Shown here: positions 1 to 13,100 of the stretch, piece by piece
Numbering within the stretch: position 1 is the first letter of the stretch
Layout of the letters: every line of letters starts with the position of its first letter
Position numbers and translations under genes: made by a program
The notes under the pieces: model-generated
The model's input: only the letters and a program-made list of their open reading frames with translations
Told to the model about the DNA's origin: nothing
Databases searched by the model: none
NCBI GenBank assembly: GCA_030704615.1
Contig: CM060733.1
Span: 13,948,001 to 14,012,000 of the forward strand
DNA from: Takakia lepidozioides
Taxonomy: Eukaryota > Streptophyta > Takakiopsida > Takakiales > Takakiaceae
Reading direction: 5' to 3'
Length of the DNA stretch: 64,000 nt

Positions 1-247
1 CGCTTGTATTTCCTTCTCCCTGTTCATCGTCCTGTAATCACAAGAATGTGCAGTCGCCAAATTGAAGCTGCATGAATTATCCATCAAACTACCTTATACA
101 ATGTACGCTCAAGTTAGCAGGGACAAGTTGAGGGAAAAATTTCTACAACACTACATTTTAGTAAGAACAGATCTCAGAAAGTTATCTTAGTCAGGTGACT
201 CTGCTTGGGAAAATAATGGGCAGAATTAAGTGCAGGTTCTTTTGCAG

Positions 248-448
248 GATGGCTGAATGGAGGCGTGCTGTAAAGCATTCACAGAACCCTATTGGTGCTC
301 CTATTGCAGTCGAAGTTGACCTCAAGTTTCTTCAAGCAAAAGGTATCTTTCACGCGGTAGAGAGTTTGCTTAATATGGTGCAGCTGTTCCCAGATTGGAA
401 ACTTTCAGAATCAAGCACCTAAGGGAATTGTTATCCCAATTTACTTAA
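248..448 (+). CDS. 3' end of an unrecognised + strand gene (two putative exons)
   Basis: Two exon-like blocks are read on the + strand. The first, about 248-342, follows a pyrimidine-rich stretch ending in TTTTGCAG and ends at AAAAG/GTATCT. The second, 384-448, follows GTGCAG and ends in TAA. Joined in phase they encode about 50 residues, including MAEWRRAVKHSQ and FRIKHLRELLSQFT before the stop. The composition looks coding (charged, balanced), but I recognise no family. Without splicing, the first frame stops at 420-422. The gene would enter from the left edge and converge tail-to-tail with the - strand gene ending near 527-656. Coding status is inferred from splice signals only. Confidence 0.33.
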
Positions 449-526
449 TGTGTGTGAACATAGCAACTGCATGACGTCTACCGCAGCTATAGTTCCACAA
501 GAGGGGAGCAAAATGCGTTCAAATGT

Positions 527-1219
527 TCACAAATCAGGCAAGGGAGATTTTGTGGTTTCATTGTGTTTCCACTTAATACCTTCACATTTCAAAAATGTAA
601 CAAGAGAAGGTAGACTAATGTCTATCAGCCAGCATTTGGATAAGGAGTACTGTACCTGACAGTTCAGAATGGACCGTTTGGACTCGTTGCTGGCATCTCC
701 ATCTGTACTGGCACCAGAATTACAGCCTGCACTTGGTGAAATGTCTTCAACTTCGAATCCCCAACATTCACAAGCTTGGTTGCGACCAGTCCTTGGCCTT
801 CTGATCGCAGAACGCCGAGGCTTATGCAAAATCGGCTGCTCATCATCCTTGACATCCGCAGACTGCACAGTTTTAAGATCTGGTTCTTTGGTTTTAGCAA
901 ACGGATTTGAAACTGGGAAATAATTCGCATTGGAGGGCGCTTGGCCTTCATGCCAAAAATCAAGGACCCAATAAAAAGCCCCTAGCGTAAGGTTGGCAGA
1001 GGACATACACGCATACAATAATTCCTCGAGAAACGGCTGAAGACCATCCCAAAGTTGTTTCCTGAGAGAAACGTCTGAGATGTGGAGTGACGGGATCGAT
1101 CGGTTTCGTAGGGCAAGAAATCGTGTACCCCAGCAGAGAGCTGCTGCGGCAACTGCCCAATACAGGGTCGGCGTATGCCGTAAACTCTCCATCAACGCCG
1201 GCATGGACACATCCACCAT
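527..1219 (-). CDS. Unknown protein with an N-terminal membrane segment
   Basis: An open frame of 230 codons starts at the ATG at 1219. Residues about 17-37 (PTLYWAVAAAALCWGTRFLAL region) form one hydrophobic segment, followed by a second semi-hydrophobic stretch near residues 65-90 and a polar, Ser/Asp-rich tail with a basic patch (KPRRSAIRRPRTGR). This suggests a small membrane-anchored protein. A good donor site, GTCAG/GTACAG, sits in phase at codon 188 (position 656), so the last 42 codons may be intron read-through and the gene may continue to the left in further exons. I see no known domain. It lies convergent to the putative + strand exons at 248-448. Confidence 0.45.
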   Translation of the reverse strand: MVDVSMPALMESLRHTPTLYWAVAAAALCWGTRFLALRNRSIPSLHISDVSLRKQLWDGLQPFLEELLYACMSSANLTLGAFYWVLDFWHEGQAPSNANYFPVSNPFAKTKEPDLKTVQSADVKDDEQPILHKPRRSAIRRPRTGRNQACECWGFEVEDISPSAGCNSGASTDGDASNESKRSILNCQVQYSLSKCWLIDISLPSLVTFLKCEGIKWKHNETTKSPLPDL

Positions 1220-1991
1220 CTCTGTCTCCCGCTCAGGCTACCCAATCAAATTTCTACTGTCCGCAATCTCAAGCCTGCGCGAAAGGTACTAAATCGATGA
1301 TTACCAAGTAGAAATGCTGGGTTTGAAAACCTACTCAAGTGTAGCAATTTTCACAACTGGCCCTCGCTCCCCCCCTTCCTCTCCCTTCCTCTCTCTCCCC
1401 GTCCTCTTTCTTCCAGTCACGAGGATTTTTAAGGGGACATACTAAGTGCTATCTTCCCATTTTCTTGAGCCAACAATTCGCCCGCCAACTGTCACTCGTG
1501 GAATGGTCCAATCTTACCGAGGCCTGAAGCTCAGCTACATCAAATTCATCTTCCAAGATTCTCCCCACTCCATCCCCTCTTAAGTGTCTGGCATGGTCTG
1601 CAAGCTATGTCATCCCTGCTCTCAAACCAAACCCCTCCTCGCACAACAGCCCAACACACCCGCCAAGCCAGCATCAAACACAACCAAAACTTTCCAGCAG
1701 ACCAGCTGCTGCTCAGACTTTTCTGACAATGTTTACTGTACTCTCATTGGTTACAGCAACACTTTTTGACGGCTTGCCAATTGGCCCGCCAATGCCGGAC
1801 CATCTGCCATCTATACTCTTCTGCACATTCCTGAATCTCTTGCATCTCTTCGCGGATCCTTCCTGCTTTGTCACCTTACCCCTGACCCACAACCGCACAC
1901 TGCAATCACCGCGGTCCGCCGCCGCGGTCACAGCACCGAACGCGGTCACAGCACCGAAGGCGGCCGGCGCTCGCGCCGGGGAGTGGGCTAA
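1220..1991. other. Intergenic; GC-rich stretch with a short tandem repeat
   Basis: No convincing exon is seen. Positions 1355-1410 are C/T-rich. The last 90 bases are very GC-rich, and a 17-base unit beginning GCGGTCACAGC is repeated in tandem near 1923-1956, immediately beside the MITE insertion point. This could be the upstream region of the gene starting at 1219 or part of a repeat. Confidence 0.4.
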
Positions 1992-2000
1992 CCGCGGCTA

Positions 2001-2350
2001 CCGTACTCACCTAGCTTATTAGGCAATAATTAATTCAAAATCAAGTGCCTAATTAAATTTAATTTTTTTTGAGAATGTGCCTAAAACTTGGAAAAAATTC
2101 CTGAGAAGTGCCTAATTGCTTGAAAAAATGTTTTTACATTTTTTGAAAAGAAAATGACCTCAACAATAGGTTTTGAGGGAGGTCAAAAACAATTGTTCAT
2201 TCTATCCAGGATCGACTGTAATACATGCCTAATGTTTGGAAATTACCTACGTGAGGTGCGTAAATAATAAAAACGACTCTGCCTAATAATATTCCATTTT
2301 TATAATTATTAGGCGCGGGAGTGCCTAATAAGCTAGGTAAGTACGGTAGT
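2001..2350. mobile_element. MITE-like non-autonomous DNA element with TIRs and a 9-bp flanking repeat
   Basis: The left end reads CCGTACTCACCTAGCTTATT and continues AGGCA; the right end is its inverse (TGCCTAATAAGCTAGGTAAG then TACGG) with one mismatch over 25 bases. The 9-base word CCGCGGCTA occurs directly before the left end (1992-2000) and again at 2351-2359, as expected for a target-site duplication of about 9 bases, although this assignment leaves four unpaired bases (TAGT) at the right end. The interior is AT-rich, without an ORF, and carries at least six copies of TGCCTAA/TTAGGCA in both orientations, which resemble subterminal transposase-binding motifs. A 9-base duplication would fit a Mutator-type element, but the family is not certain. 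A related partial copy is at 51840-52075. Confidence 0.75.
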
Positions 2351-2359
2351 CCGCGGCTA

Positions 2360-2976
2360 GTACTTACCTGTAGTTTTTTTTTTTGCATATGTAGGTGAGA
2401 GCGCAAAGGTAACGTGGCGCCAAGGCCACCACGTTAGCAAGCAAAGCAAAGTGTAAGCACTCCAGTCAACAAGATCACGAAAGTTTCCATTCATACACAA
2501 CAGACTCAGCAACGGAGAAATGAAGCTCTGTTAGCTTTAGAGGCTTAAAAATGGAGCGAATGTACAATTTACAAGTACAAATTATGGGTATTGTAGGTAA
2601 GGTGTGGCATTTGCCTGCTTCAGTAGTCCGAGTCTACAAGGGCCGTGCTCCATGTGGCCATTCCTGATGGGCCAGCAAATCACCAGCCTACACGACAATA
2701 AAGAACATGGGCGTTCCCCATTGTGGTCTGTCCATGTGGCCAAGATCTATCAACCTGTGAGAGGTACCATGTGTACTGCCTCAAGTGGTGAACTAGGTCA
2801 AAGGATGTTGCAAAACAACAGTCTGAATTCTACACCCGTGTACTAATGCGTCTGTGGGAGGACAGCACAAGCAAGCAATTGTCTAAATTGGATGTACATC
2901 TATGAACCTGTCGCTGCCTGAATATGAGCTATGTAGGAATCCTACTGCATGCGTGGAGTCGTTGACATGTTCTCCC
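2360..2976. other. Intergenic, downstream of the acyl reductase gene
   Basis: No exon-like block or RNA gene is recognised. On the - strand this is the 3' flank of the fatty acyl reductase, so part of it is probably its 3' UTR. Short frames here have no support. Confidence 0.4.
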
Positions 2977-5900
2977 TCATGCAGAGACTACCGGCTTGGC
3001 CTCGTCGTCTGCCTTACGGTCTGCCTGGTCGTCGTCGTCAAACCGTCGCCTTGAGCCACGGCCCTTGAGCACATACCGCCGTAAGCCCGGCATGTGGACA
3101 CGGTTGAGGTAGTTACTCCAGTCAATTGAGCGAATATTGAACGGAAAAGTGGCTAGCTCCTCTGTTGAGAGCTGCTTCTCCAGTCGCTCTATGTTGTCCA
3201 CATCAAATCTGAAACCCGGCCCCCAAGATCCACAATACCAGGAAAATAGGTCGCTGATACAATGAGCTGAACACAAATATCTAGAGCTCTGGTCTGATGA
3301 TTACTGTCCACCCAGGATGCTTATTAGAATTTTTTTGCTAAAAGACTCGGGCATATTCTACGTCCTTTGATTGTTCAACCTTTAAATGCCTTACAAGTAA
3401 CATAGACTGCTTCCCCGTCCAACAATCCACTAAGTTTAGGGTCAATCGAAGGAACGTTAAGGATGGTCTATGGGTGAAGACAGCGCTCAAGGACAGAGAA
3501 CACCTCGTGAGATCAGAAACTAAAGAGGCAGGGCAGGCTGACCTGCCGAGATAGAAGGTGTAAGGCTTGTAGATAGTGGCCAAATAGTTAATTTGATCGA
3601 GAACTTTGATCAAAACTTGTATGCGTTTCTGTGCTAGTCTCCCTCTTGGTAGAAATCTCCATGGTAGAAGTCTGGACAGCTGCACATGATATATATACAG
3701 CCAGGTCACACCAAAGCAATGTACTATCAACACCATTTCAACGTGCATTGAAATATCTCAACTCCCAGGACAATTTTTGCCAGATTGCTCATCTCCCTCC
3801 TACAATCCTCTGGAACATCTAGAGCTAGAGGCTTGCAATTGACATCTTCTCAACAAACTGATGAATGAAGAAATTATCGGGCGTAGCTATCAGTTCACAG
3901 GAAGTGCAGTGCCTAAGTACTGATGCGAGCAGTCCTAGAGCTGATAGATTGTGATTGGAATACCTGCACAGGCAACTGATACAAGATGAACATGTAGAGC
4001 AAGAAAGTATTTAGGTCTTCGATCAAGATCAATCGCTTGATTTTGATTTCCTTCCCGGATTTGTCTAGTAGTGGATCCGCTGTGAAGTGCTCCTGAGATA
4101 CATCTGCCAGTTCCCGAAGGATCAAAGGGTTCACCACAGATGAGGCTACTTGATACACTGACAAGCCTGGAAGCCGTGCACGTTTCGCCATGGCAGCCAA
4201 CATTGCATTTACAACCATATCTGCTGGCACCTGAGTATCACCATCCTCAGAATGAGGCCCATCATAAGGATCTCATACAAAATTTACATGTTCGACAGTC
4301 TACACTGCTGCAAGTTCGGACAAAAATGTATGTAATTTTCCTTTTAATTTTAACATGATCTTGTAGACCTAGAGTATGTTTGTACAGGTCTCACCTTTCG
4401 GAAACAACATGAATTTAGCTTATATAAGACACTAATTTAACTGTAAGTGTACAGGTAAACGACAGACTGAGGACAGACTCCTATATCCATTGTAAAGCCC
4501 AGGCCTGCTAGCTGAACCCTAGAAACTGGGCGCCCCAATCAGCTCCCTCCAGATATGTGATGTCCTGTGCAACTACAAATTGTATATACATCTATCTCAA
4601 AGAAGTATTCAGCAATCAGTGATTATGGGATGCCAGGACGATTTCAGTTTCAGATTATTCTACAGGTCTAGTAGCTCTGAAGATAAAGGTACAAACCACA
4701 TCCAAAACTCCTTGATGATCTGCAAGAAATGCAGTCATTTGTCCTTTCCCATAAGCCAGTACAATGGGATCCATCATCCTGCAATCATACAAGCCAAACT
4801 GACATGTTCACGACACACCTTAAAGAGTGACAATATTGGAGATCCTGGCACAATTTTCTACCGAACTGCACCTGCTAGACTTTGTTCGGTGTTGTACCTC
4901 TCCATCAGAAGGACTAAGAAGCCACTCATATGATCTTTTCGTCACACCTGAACATCCCATGTCGCAATTGTATGGAACCTGTGAAACAACTTACAGTGAG
5001 ATCTATTCCTGGAGGCGGTTTCTGCCAAGTGATTCCAAGTACTTTGAACAGCTTATGATTATGTCAAAGCTGGTGATACTTTAGGAACGCTCGATAAGCT
5101 ATATACGAAACTGGGTGTCAGACAAGCTGTCAAGTATGTAATCTATTTCGGAATTCCCCGGTGTCAATAATGAGGTACACGTACAGAGTGCTTGATTTTT
5201 CACCTGATACCTTCCATCCAGCCTGGGAATGGTTCTTGTAAGGTACTCTCAATCACACTTGGCCGCATCACAACAATCGGGAGACGTCCACGCTCAGCAT
5301 CCAGGAGCATTTCTCCCATTGCTTTTGTGAACACGTATGTATCTTGCCATCCAAACAACTTCGCCCTGCTTGCAAGGACAAGCAAACATGTTGAAACCGT
5401 TTGTTTAAGTAAACCGAGGATTGGAGCAGCTTACACTGACAATTCGTCGATACTACGTCGAGATCACTAAACATTCAGCAACGTGGCCATGAGATATAGA
5501 ACAGAACTCACCGTTCCAAGCCCAGCTCCTTCATTTTCCTCTCCCTCTTCCCCGGGTCAACCCTGATAGTCTGGGTGAAGAAATCCACGTCATTCTCTAG
5601 TAGGCGGAGTGTTTCTTCTCTCTCTATTTGGCAGAGTGTTTCAGTTACCAATTCCAATTCTGTTGCTACATGAAGCTGTGGAACGGATTCCCCCATCTCC
5701 TTGGCGATATTGTCACCCATTTTGAAGGGGATTTCTCCTGTGCGGCCCTTCCTTCGTCCATTCACAAAGGCTGCAAACATAACAGCAACTGTAACTGACA
5801 AGCGAAATTGTACTTGCTCGACAAATTAATATATCGTGCAAATTGGCAATTGCACTTCCTGGCCCAGTCTCAACCTTAAATGTTATCTCTTCAGCAGTAG

Positions 5901-7919
5901 ATCAGTCGGAGAACTTACCAGTGGAGACATGCAGCAGAAGCTGGAGGTTGGGGCAGCGCTTGGCAAAATCAACTAATCTCCGAGGACCCAATGTGTTGAT
6001 GTTCAATGCAATATCATACCTGTACAGGCCAACGAGATTGCTGAGGCATAACTTCTCCGGAACTCTACCAGACAATCAACTGTATTTACAAGGCCTGGTA
6101 CCCTGTAAAATATAATTCTTGAAAGGTTTGAGATTGACTTGACGGGGTGACGACCTCGGAGAATCGATCGTCTTTACCTGGAAAGACCATCTTGGCGCAA
6201 TCGGGAATTTGAACAAAGAACTGGCAATTTGCAGGATAATATATATAAGTATCTCTTGAGACAGCCACTTCAGTGAACCAAATGTCCCTGCCTCAGAGCG
6301 GATTGTAAGCGGGCGAAATTCTTGAAAGAAGTGTGAGGATACCTTTCATCAAAGGCTGTGGTTGCAGCTGAGCTCACAATCACATCCACTTTGCTTGCGA
6401 GTTCCTCCGCCAAATTTGCGTCAAACCCAAGACCATCGACGGAGATGGTGCCATTCACGGCGGTGAGTTTTTTCTTCATGAAATCCTCATATTCCTCCCC
6501 ATATTTAGACCGCAGCACCTTGAACAATTCGGAACCAATAACCTAATAACATGGACACTCGACCTAGTGAGAAGCAGTGCTATGCATAGATTCTACGTAC
6601 TTTGAGAGCATGAAATGATCGATATTTGATTCAATCCAGGCTGTGGCAACTTGAAACAAAGCAAAAGCACACACAAAATGAGATCAGCGAGCTTTACAAA
6701 GCTCTGCCAGACACATGAATAGTTTTTTGACCTGTCATATTGTCTCAAATGACACAGCTTAGACTGTATCCATAATTTGGTGTCAGATCATGGATACTGA
6801 GCTCTGGGCTCCCGACACTTACTTCGGTTTGAAGTCTTCGTTCAGCTGTTACTTTACTCCGGGGTTGAATAACGAGGTAAAGCTGAGCAACATCTGGTTG
6901 AACTCTCAATATCTTCTCGACCAGCACTGCATATGTACCAAGACGATCACGAGCACATGTCAGATATCGTGCTCTCAGGACTCCATTACTCAAGAAACTA
7001 ACATCTTCTGGAAGACCAAGTGCTATCACACTGATGATTTAAATGAGATTTAAATTTAACGTTTAAAAACCTGCAGGTGACATAGTGCACTTGTTTCGTG
7101 GTAGCTACAGTTTGACTTACTTAAATCATGTCATTGTACATATACTTTCCGCAACTACGATCGAATTTTTAAGCCTAGATGAGAAATCCACGCATGAATC
7201 TTGTTGACGACATCTGTCCAATGGTACTTGCAAGATGATCAAGTAGCTTCACGATCACCTTTAGCAAGGAAGCCAGTTGCTCCAGTGATAAGAATATGCT
7301 TCCCCTCCAGAGACTTCAAAATGCCAAGACCAGTCTGCACGGTTTCAGCAGTTGTTCCTGAATCAGTCATCAGTGAGCATCGTACTGGCATCGAATTGAT
7401 CTTTTCAGAACTGCTGACATGGAAATCTGTCGGGATTTTCGAATCATCATCTCCACTGTCAACTAATGCAGTTGCTAGGATTTTTGAGGCGATCAAGATA
7501 GGTCTCTGCCTGTCAGCTATCGGAGTGCCAGTTCCAATAGTTACTCCAAAGCTTTTCACATTTTCCGGCTGCACTTTCAACGAATTCCCGACCGCAGACA
7601 ATCCATTGACTGTCAAAAACTTGTGTACACCGTTGACTGCCCCTCTTGGCAAGCTCCTCCGACTAAGAGAGCGGCTGACTCTGCTAGCCGCTATGTCTTC
7701 AATATCTGCACGAAATTCTAGGTCGCCTAGTAGACCATGATCTCTTTCCCCCCCGCCAAATCTCACAGACGAGGATGTATTGGATCTGCATGATATCAAA
7801 GGCTGACCAAATGTCCTATCACACGCAAATGGCGTAGGCTGCACCTGCAAATCATTACGGCGTCGAGAACCTCCTGCTGATGTAATTGCATACACCTCAG
7901 GTCTGTAGATTGCTCCCAT
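2977..7919 (-). CDS. Fatty acyl-CoA/ACP reductase, MS2-type, ten exons
   Basis: This reductase makes fatty alcohols from acyl-CoA or acyl-ACP with NADPH; plant MS2-type members supply sporopollenin and cutin precursors in plastids. Exons on the - strand: 7919-7259, 6926-6823, 6542-6343, 6019-5919, 5770-5512, 5365-5204, 4778-4697, 4230-3964, 3679-3543 and 3208-2977. All have AG/GT borders and compatible phases, and they sum to 734 codons plus a stop. About 200 N-terminal residues form a low-similarity, Ser/Arg-rich extension consistent with a plastid transit peptide. The Rossmann nucleotide-binding motif is [12 protein letters not shown] (about residues 208-219). The catalytic YxxxK lies in [12 protein letters not shown], followed by RPSVIEST and [10 protein letters not shown]. 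The C-terminal FAR domain has [12 protein letters not shown] and [14 protein letters not shown], then an acidic tail. Length is above the family's usual 490-620 residues because of the N-terminus. No frame breaks are seen. The start is the first ATG of exon 1; an upstream non-coding exon is possible. Confidence 0.9.
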
Positions 7920-10141
7920 GATGGAAATGTCTCCAAGCTAGACTTGAAATTGAGCCCTTCTGTTAACTATTTAGTGCACAATGTTCATCCTTTTGTATTC
8001 AAGGGCGTGAGATACCGCGAAATCCTAAGTTACAACTCCTTCTTGACATACCTGAGCGTGTTCTAAATGAAAACCCTGGACATCGGATCTAAGCAGGTCA
8101 AACTCGTTTACAGCTCTGTCGACCACATGCACCATACGCACATTACATAAGAATGCAGCAAGCTTGTAATTTGTACAGCTTCGTTCTTGGCGGCGTACTG
8201 CGTCTGACAAACCTGCTAGGTATCAGCTTCAATAGTTCAAGTATATACATGTACTAATAGCTTGATTGAATCATGGATCATTGCTTGTGCAGAAGACTGG
8301 TTCAGGACGACCTATATCAACCTTGCCCTTCCTCTAGCTTGCATAACCCCGCTAGAAGAAACCCTCGCCCCGAGCAATATTGTCTCTCCAAATCAGCTGC
8401 AGCAAACTCCCAGCCACGCCGGGAAGCAAATTCAGCATGCTCTAACAAAAACCGAGTGTAAGAATTAAGAATCGTACAGAAGCTCTACCACATCGAGCGC
8501 AGAAGGCATCAGGAAAAGACTGAAAAAGAACATGACAACCACAGCTCTTGAGCCTTTTCGAGACCTCGCAACGGTGCGCTCGCCTGCCTGTGAAGCTCGC
8601 GTCGCTCTCCGCCATGCCTCGCTCCTGTCTCCATCGCTCCACATGCAGCGCCATGCACGCCCCGCCCTTTCCTTGGCACGTGCAATCACAGGACTTTCCA
8701 TCCCACTTTCCATCCGTTCAAACGACAGTCGTCCATACACGACCTACCTGGACTCCTCCCATTCATCCTCTTCATCCATCCATTATGCACGAGCATCTTT
8801 TGATAATCTGTAGCAGAGATCTAACGGCTGAGATCGATATGGCTGCCAGCCAGTTAATAGACTAGTCGTAGCATTCAAACTCAACCGACACTGTGAGCTA
8901 TATTAGTGGTGGTCAGGATTCGAACTTAAGATCCCTTGAGGTGATATGCAGTGGACCCAGAGTTTGAACCCAGGGTCACTTCCAGGTGATCCTGGGCTCA
9001 AATCCTGGATGCCACATTTCACGGCAGGCAAAGAACTAAAGTCGAAGAAAAAGAGTGCAAAATTTGAATTCGTTTCCAGAGTTCAAATGTTCAACAGTCT
9101 TGTGGAGGACAGAGCAGAGTTGAAGGCGGCTATGGCGTCGACAGTGCGCAGGAGAGACGGTTTAATGGCTGCTTGAAAGCCCTTGAAAGCGAGCTTGTCA
9201 ATTTTAGCTCACGAAATTCAAACTGGCCTTCTCTGCTCTGTCGTTTTCTTGTCTGTAAAGGGACTCTCTGGATTCTGTGTCTGAAAGTCGTCTGACTGAA
9301 CTGAGCTGTGCTGCATATTCAAACTTTGGGTACCTCTGCACCTCCTTCTTCGTCTCTATGTTCTATGAACTGAACTGAGCTGAGCTGTTCCGAAGATAAG
9401 TACTCCTTTAACCTCTGGGTTTCTCACTCCAACTCGGCAGGTCTTGGGAAACGGAGCCTGTGTTGTGCTGCCATTGCTGCCCTTAAGGTATCTCTATATC
9501 TTTCATTTTGTAATGTGTCTGTTGCAATGGCTGAAATGGAGCATTATTTTGATGTAGCCTGTCGTACTACAACTGTCCTCTCTCTCGCTAGCAGACGCTT
9601 TCAGTTTTCGAGGCTAGGAATGGCACAACGTCTTCGTGTAGAGCTGGTTTCTAGCTGGTTTTGTTTGCTTGTTACGGGTTATTGTCCGTATGTTGTTTGG
9701 GCTTTTGTGGAGGTCTGAAGTTTATTCGTGTGTTCTTCTCCCAGAAGCTCTTTTGCGTCTTTCGTTCTCTCATACGACCTCCAGTAGACGACATAAATCT
9801 ATGATTATTCCTCTTCTCATATTGTTCGTGCATGGCACTTGCCTCACGAATGTGAATGTGCTTCCTTCTAGCCAATTACTGTTGAAAGTGTCCGCTTCGC
9901 AACGAGCGAGACGAACAAGACGAGAGGTTGAGAAACCTCGGGACCTGGGCGGGTGGGAAAGAGGGTGCAGAAAGCAACACGACATACATATTGCGCACTG
10001 GGAGATGAAGAAGAGAAGCGTTCATGGAAACAGTGGTGTACGTAGGCATAACAATGCTCTACAAGGAATTCTTCGATATGATGTCTCTCCTCTGAACAGG
10101 CCTTGAATGCATGATAACAAGAGGATAACAAATGTGCCAGG
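7920..10141. other. Intergenic between divergent FAR and receptor-kinase genes
   Basis: About 2.2 kb that should hold both promoters, since the FAR gene reads left and the kinase gene reads right. I find no exon with family similarity. A run of CTGAACTGAGCTG-like words occurs near 9294-9390. The frames at 8442-8865 overlap each other on both strands and have no recognisable product. Confidence 0.4.
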
Positions 10142-13100
10142 ATGCCAGGGAGGCTACAAGAGTCTGTCTTGGTGCTACTGGCGCTTGTTACTTTCTACCG
10201 CACCCAGGTCCTTGCTACCCCACAAGAAGGTCTGTTATCACTATGAACCTTCTTTCTCACTCGGATGGGGATGTGAAATGCACATTTGCACCACCAGCTA
10301 GCTCCTATGAAAAGATACTTTCAAAATGACATATGATGTTTTGGTTTTGCCTGTGGGCACTTCTGCAGGACCCTGAGCCCCATTATCATTCCCTGAGAGA
10401 ATTGTTCTCTCATAGAGTTTGCAGAAGGATTCATGTGTGCATAGTATCTGTGGCAGTTCAAAATCTAGTTTCTGAACCAGAGAAGGAAAGTGACTTCAAC
10501 GTGCAGAGAGAGAGTACAGCAGCATCAATAGGATTCTGAGGCTGGGATTCTTGCACTGGGTGCTGCAGCTGTAATATTTGCACAGCTGAAGGAGGAGTGG
10601 AGTACTGTTTTCACTCATGCGAATAAATGGATGGACACTATGGATCCCTGTGCTGGCCCATGGCCAGGCATCACTTGCATATCTGAAGTCGAACCGTCTG
10701 TGCAAGCGCCATGCTTTATTGCCAACTCCACATGCATAGTTATCAGCTTGTGAGATCACTTGCTTTCATAAAACAATCAGACCAACACTAGCCCTGCAAA
10801 TGATCAGACATAGTACAATGGAGGCTATTTGCTGAAAACCACCAACCCTCTTTAGGTGCCCCATCATTGTAGGCCCCTTGGCTCCATTGATATTGTGGCT
10901 TGTTCTTATGTCTATCTGGTGCCCAAATATACCTGAGACTGGGACGCCTGAGAGATGTTCACTTACAGCCCAAACTGAAGGAACTAACCAAGTTGTGGAC
11001 ATGATCTATCTCTCTCTCTCTCTCTCTCCTACTTTTGTCCCATAATCTCTTTGGGCTTTGCTCTATCGTATATGAAGTTTCTCTCTTTCCATCTTTCTCT
11101 CTCTTTGGATCTCTTTCTCCTCTCTTGATGCTGTAATGTTCATTTCTTTTCTCTCTGCCATATCATATCATTTCTCTTCTGTGCATGACATTCTCAGCCT
11201 CCCGTCCATGTTTGAGATTTGGGTTGTTCTCTGTGTCATGTAGTTATGCTATGTGTTTCCTTTGGGCACTTTGGATCTCCTGCAGAATAGCATCTCCACA
11301 GAAAGGCTACGCAAATTGAATCATCTGTGTACTTTCTCCTATGTACAAAGTTCTTTGCCTTGACACTGAAAGCACAATCTAATTTGTGGCAGGCAAGGAC
11401 TTATTGACTACTGACCAAGGTATGACTTGTACATGTGATCCAGACAACTACAGAACTGCAGCCTAGCAGGCGAGATTCCATTTATTCTTGGGGGTTTGTC
11501 CAACCTTCAGATTCTGTAAGTCAAACTATTGACATTGTTCTTCAATCTTCTCATCTGGTCAGGGTGTCCCCTTTGCTGACTTGTCTCAGCTACATTGAAG
11601 TATTAGATCATTACCTATCTCTCAATTTTCTCTTGTATGGACAGTTGTCTTGCAAACACAAAAACCTTCTCTGAAGATCACACTTGCATAATGACAATAA
11701 CAAAGAGAGGCTTCAGATTGTTAGAAGTGCTCCATGGCGAATCTATGGTCCATCAAAGACTGGGCTTTTAGACTAAATGGTGAAAGTATTCAAGATAACT
11801 TTCACTTTACACTGGTACTAATCTTTGGTTTAACTATGCTGAACTATTATCTCTCTTAAGTTGGAAGAGAGATGTTTTGTAGCTTATTTATTTACTGTTT
11901 GATATGCCTGTCTTGTCCTGCTTGCCTGTGGCAAGCCACTAAACTACTATCCACTGTGTTATGAAACAGAGACCTTCATGGGAACTCTCTTACAGGAGAA
12001 ATTGCTTCCCAGCTTTTTGATGGCTTCCCCAATCTTTCCTACTTGGATCTCTCCTCAAATTATTTAACTGGAACCATACCACAGATTAGACATCCAAGGC
12101 TGCGCTCCGTTTCATGGGCACAGAACTGTTTCTTGGCAGATACCGGGTGCGATCTTGAACAGGACATGCGACAGCTATCTGATTGCACTGAAGTCACCTC
12201 ACTACACCTCCATGCCTGTCCTTCCTCGGCCCGTAGTTATCCTCTTCAGTTGTATGCTTTGTTAATAGTGTGTCCCTTCACCTTTATTGTTCTGTCATCT
12301 CTTATATTTATCTGTTGGAGGAGACACTTGAGGAAACAAGCTATGCAGCTTCAAAAGTCTTCAAAGATTCGGTCAGATGAATGTAAGCAATATACGTACC
12401 TAGAGCTTGAGGCTGCAACGAACAACTTCCATAACACCAGACTGCGGGGACACGGTGGGTCTGGAAGTGTTTACCAGGGAAGGCTGGATGATGGATCATC
12501 TGTGGCGATCAAACTGCTGGAGAAGGGGTCAAACCAGGGAGACAGAGGGTTTTGGAACAAGGTTTTGCTTATAGGCACGATCCACCATCCCAATGTGGTG
12601 ACACTGCGTGGGTACTGCAAAGAAGCCCAAGGATTTGAGCGTATCTTGGTCTATGATTACATGCCTAATGGCTCAGTTTTAGATGCCCTGCTCAGTGATG
12701 ATGACTCCCTGCTATCATGGGATCGAAGGTTTTGCATTGCACTTGGGGCTGCAAGCGGTCTGGAATATCTGCATGAGCATTGCTCTTCCTGCATTATTCA
12801 CAGAGATATCAAACCCAGTAATATCCTGCTTGACAGGTACTATCGTGCACTTCAGACAAATCCATCTCTTATCTACAAGCATCTATATACAGCCATTCTA
12901 TTGATCTGTAGAGTGTACAACTTTAGGTAGCATATTTTAACAGGACTTCACTGGTTTGTCAGCTACCAATGGACCTGTCTGAATTGCATCCCCCATTTAA
13001 GTTACTGATTGTGGATCAGGGAAGTGCTAATAGCATAGCAATCAAGATTGGAGCTTTGGGATTGCACATGGCAGTCCCAGGCTGCCAGTCGAATATGCAG

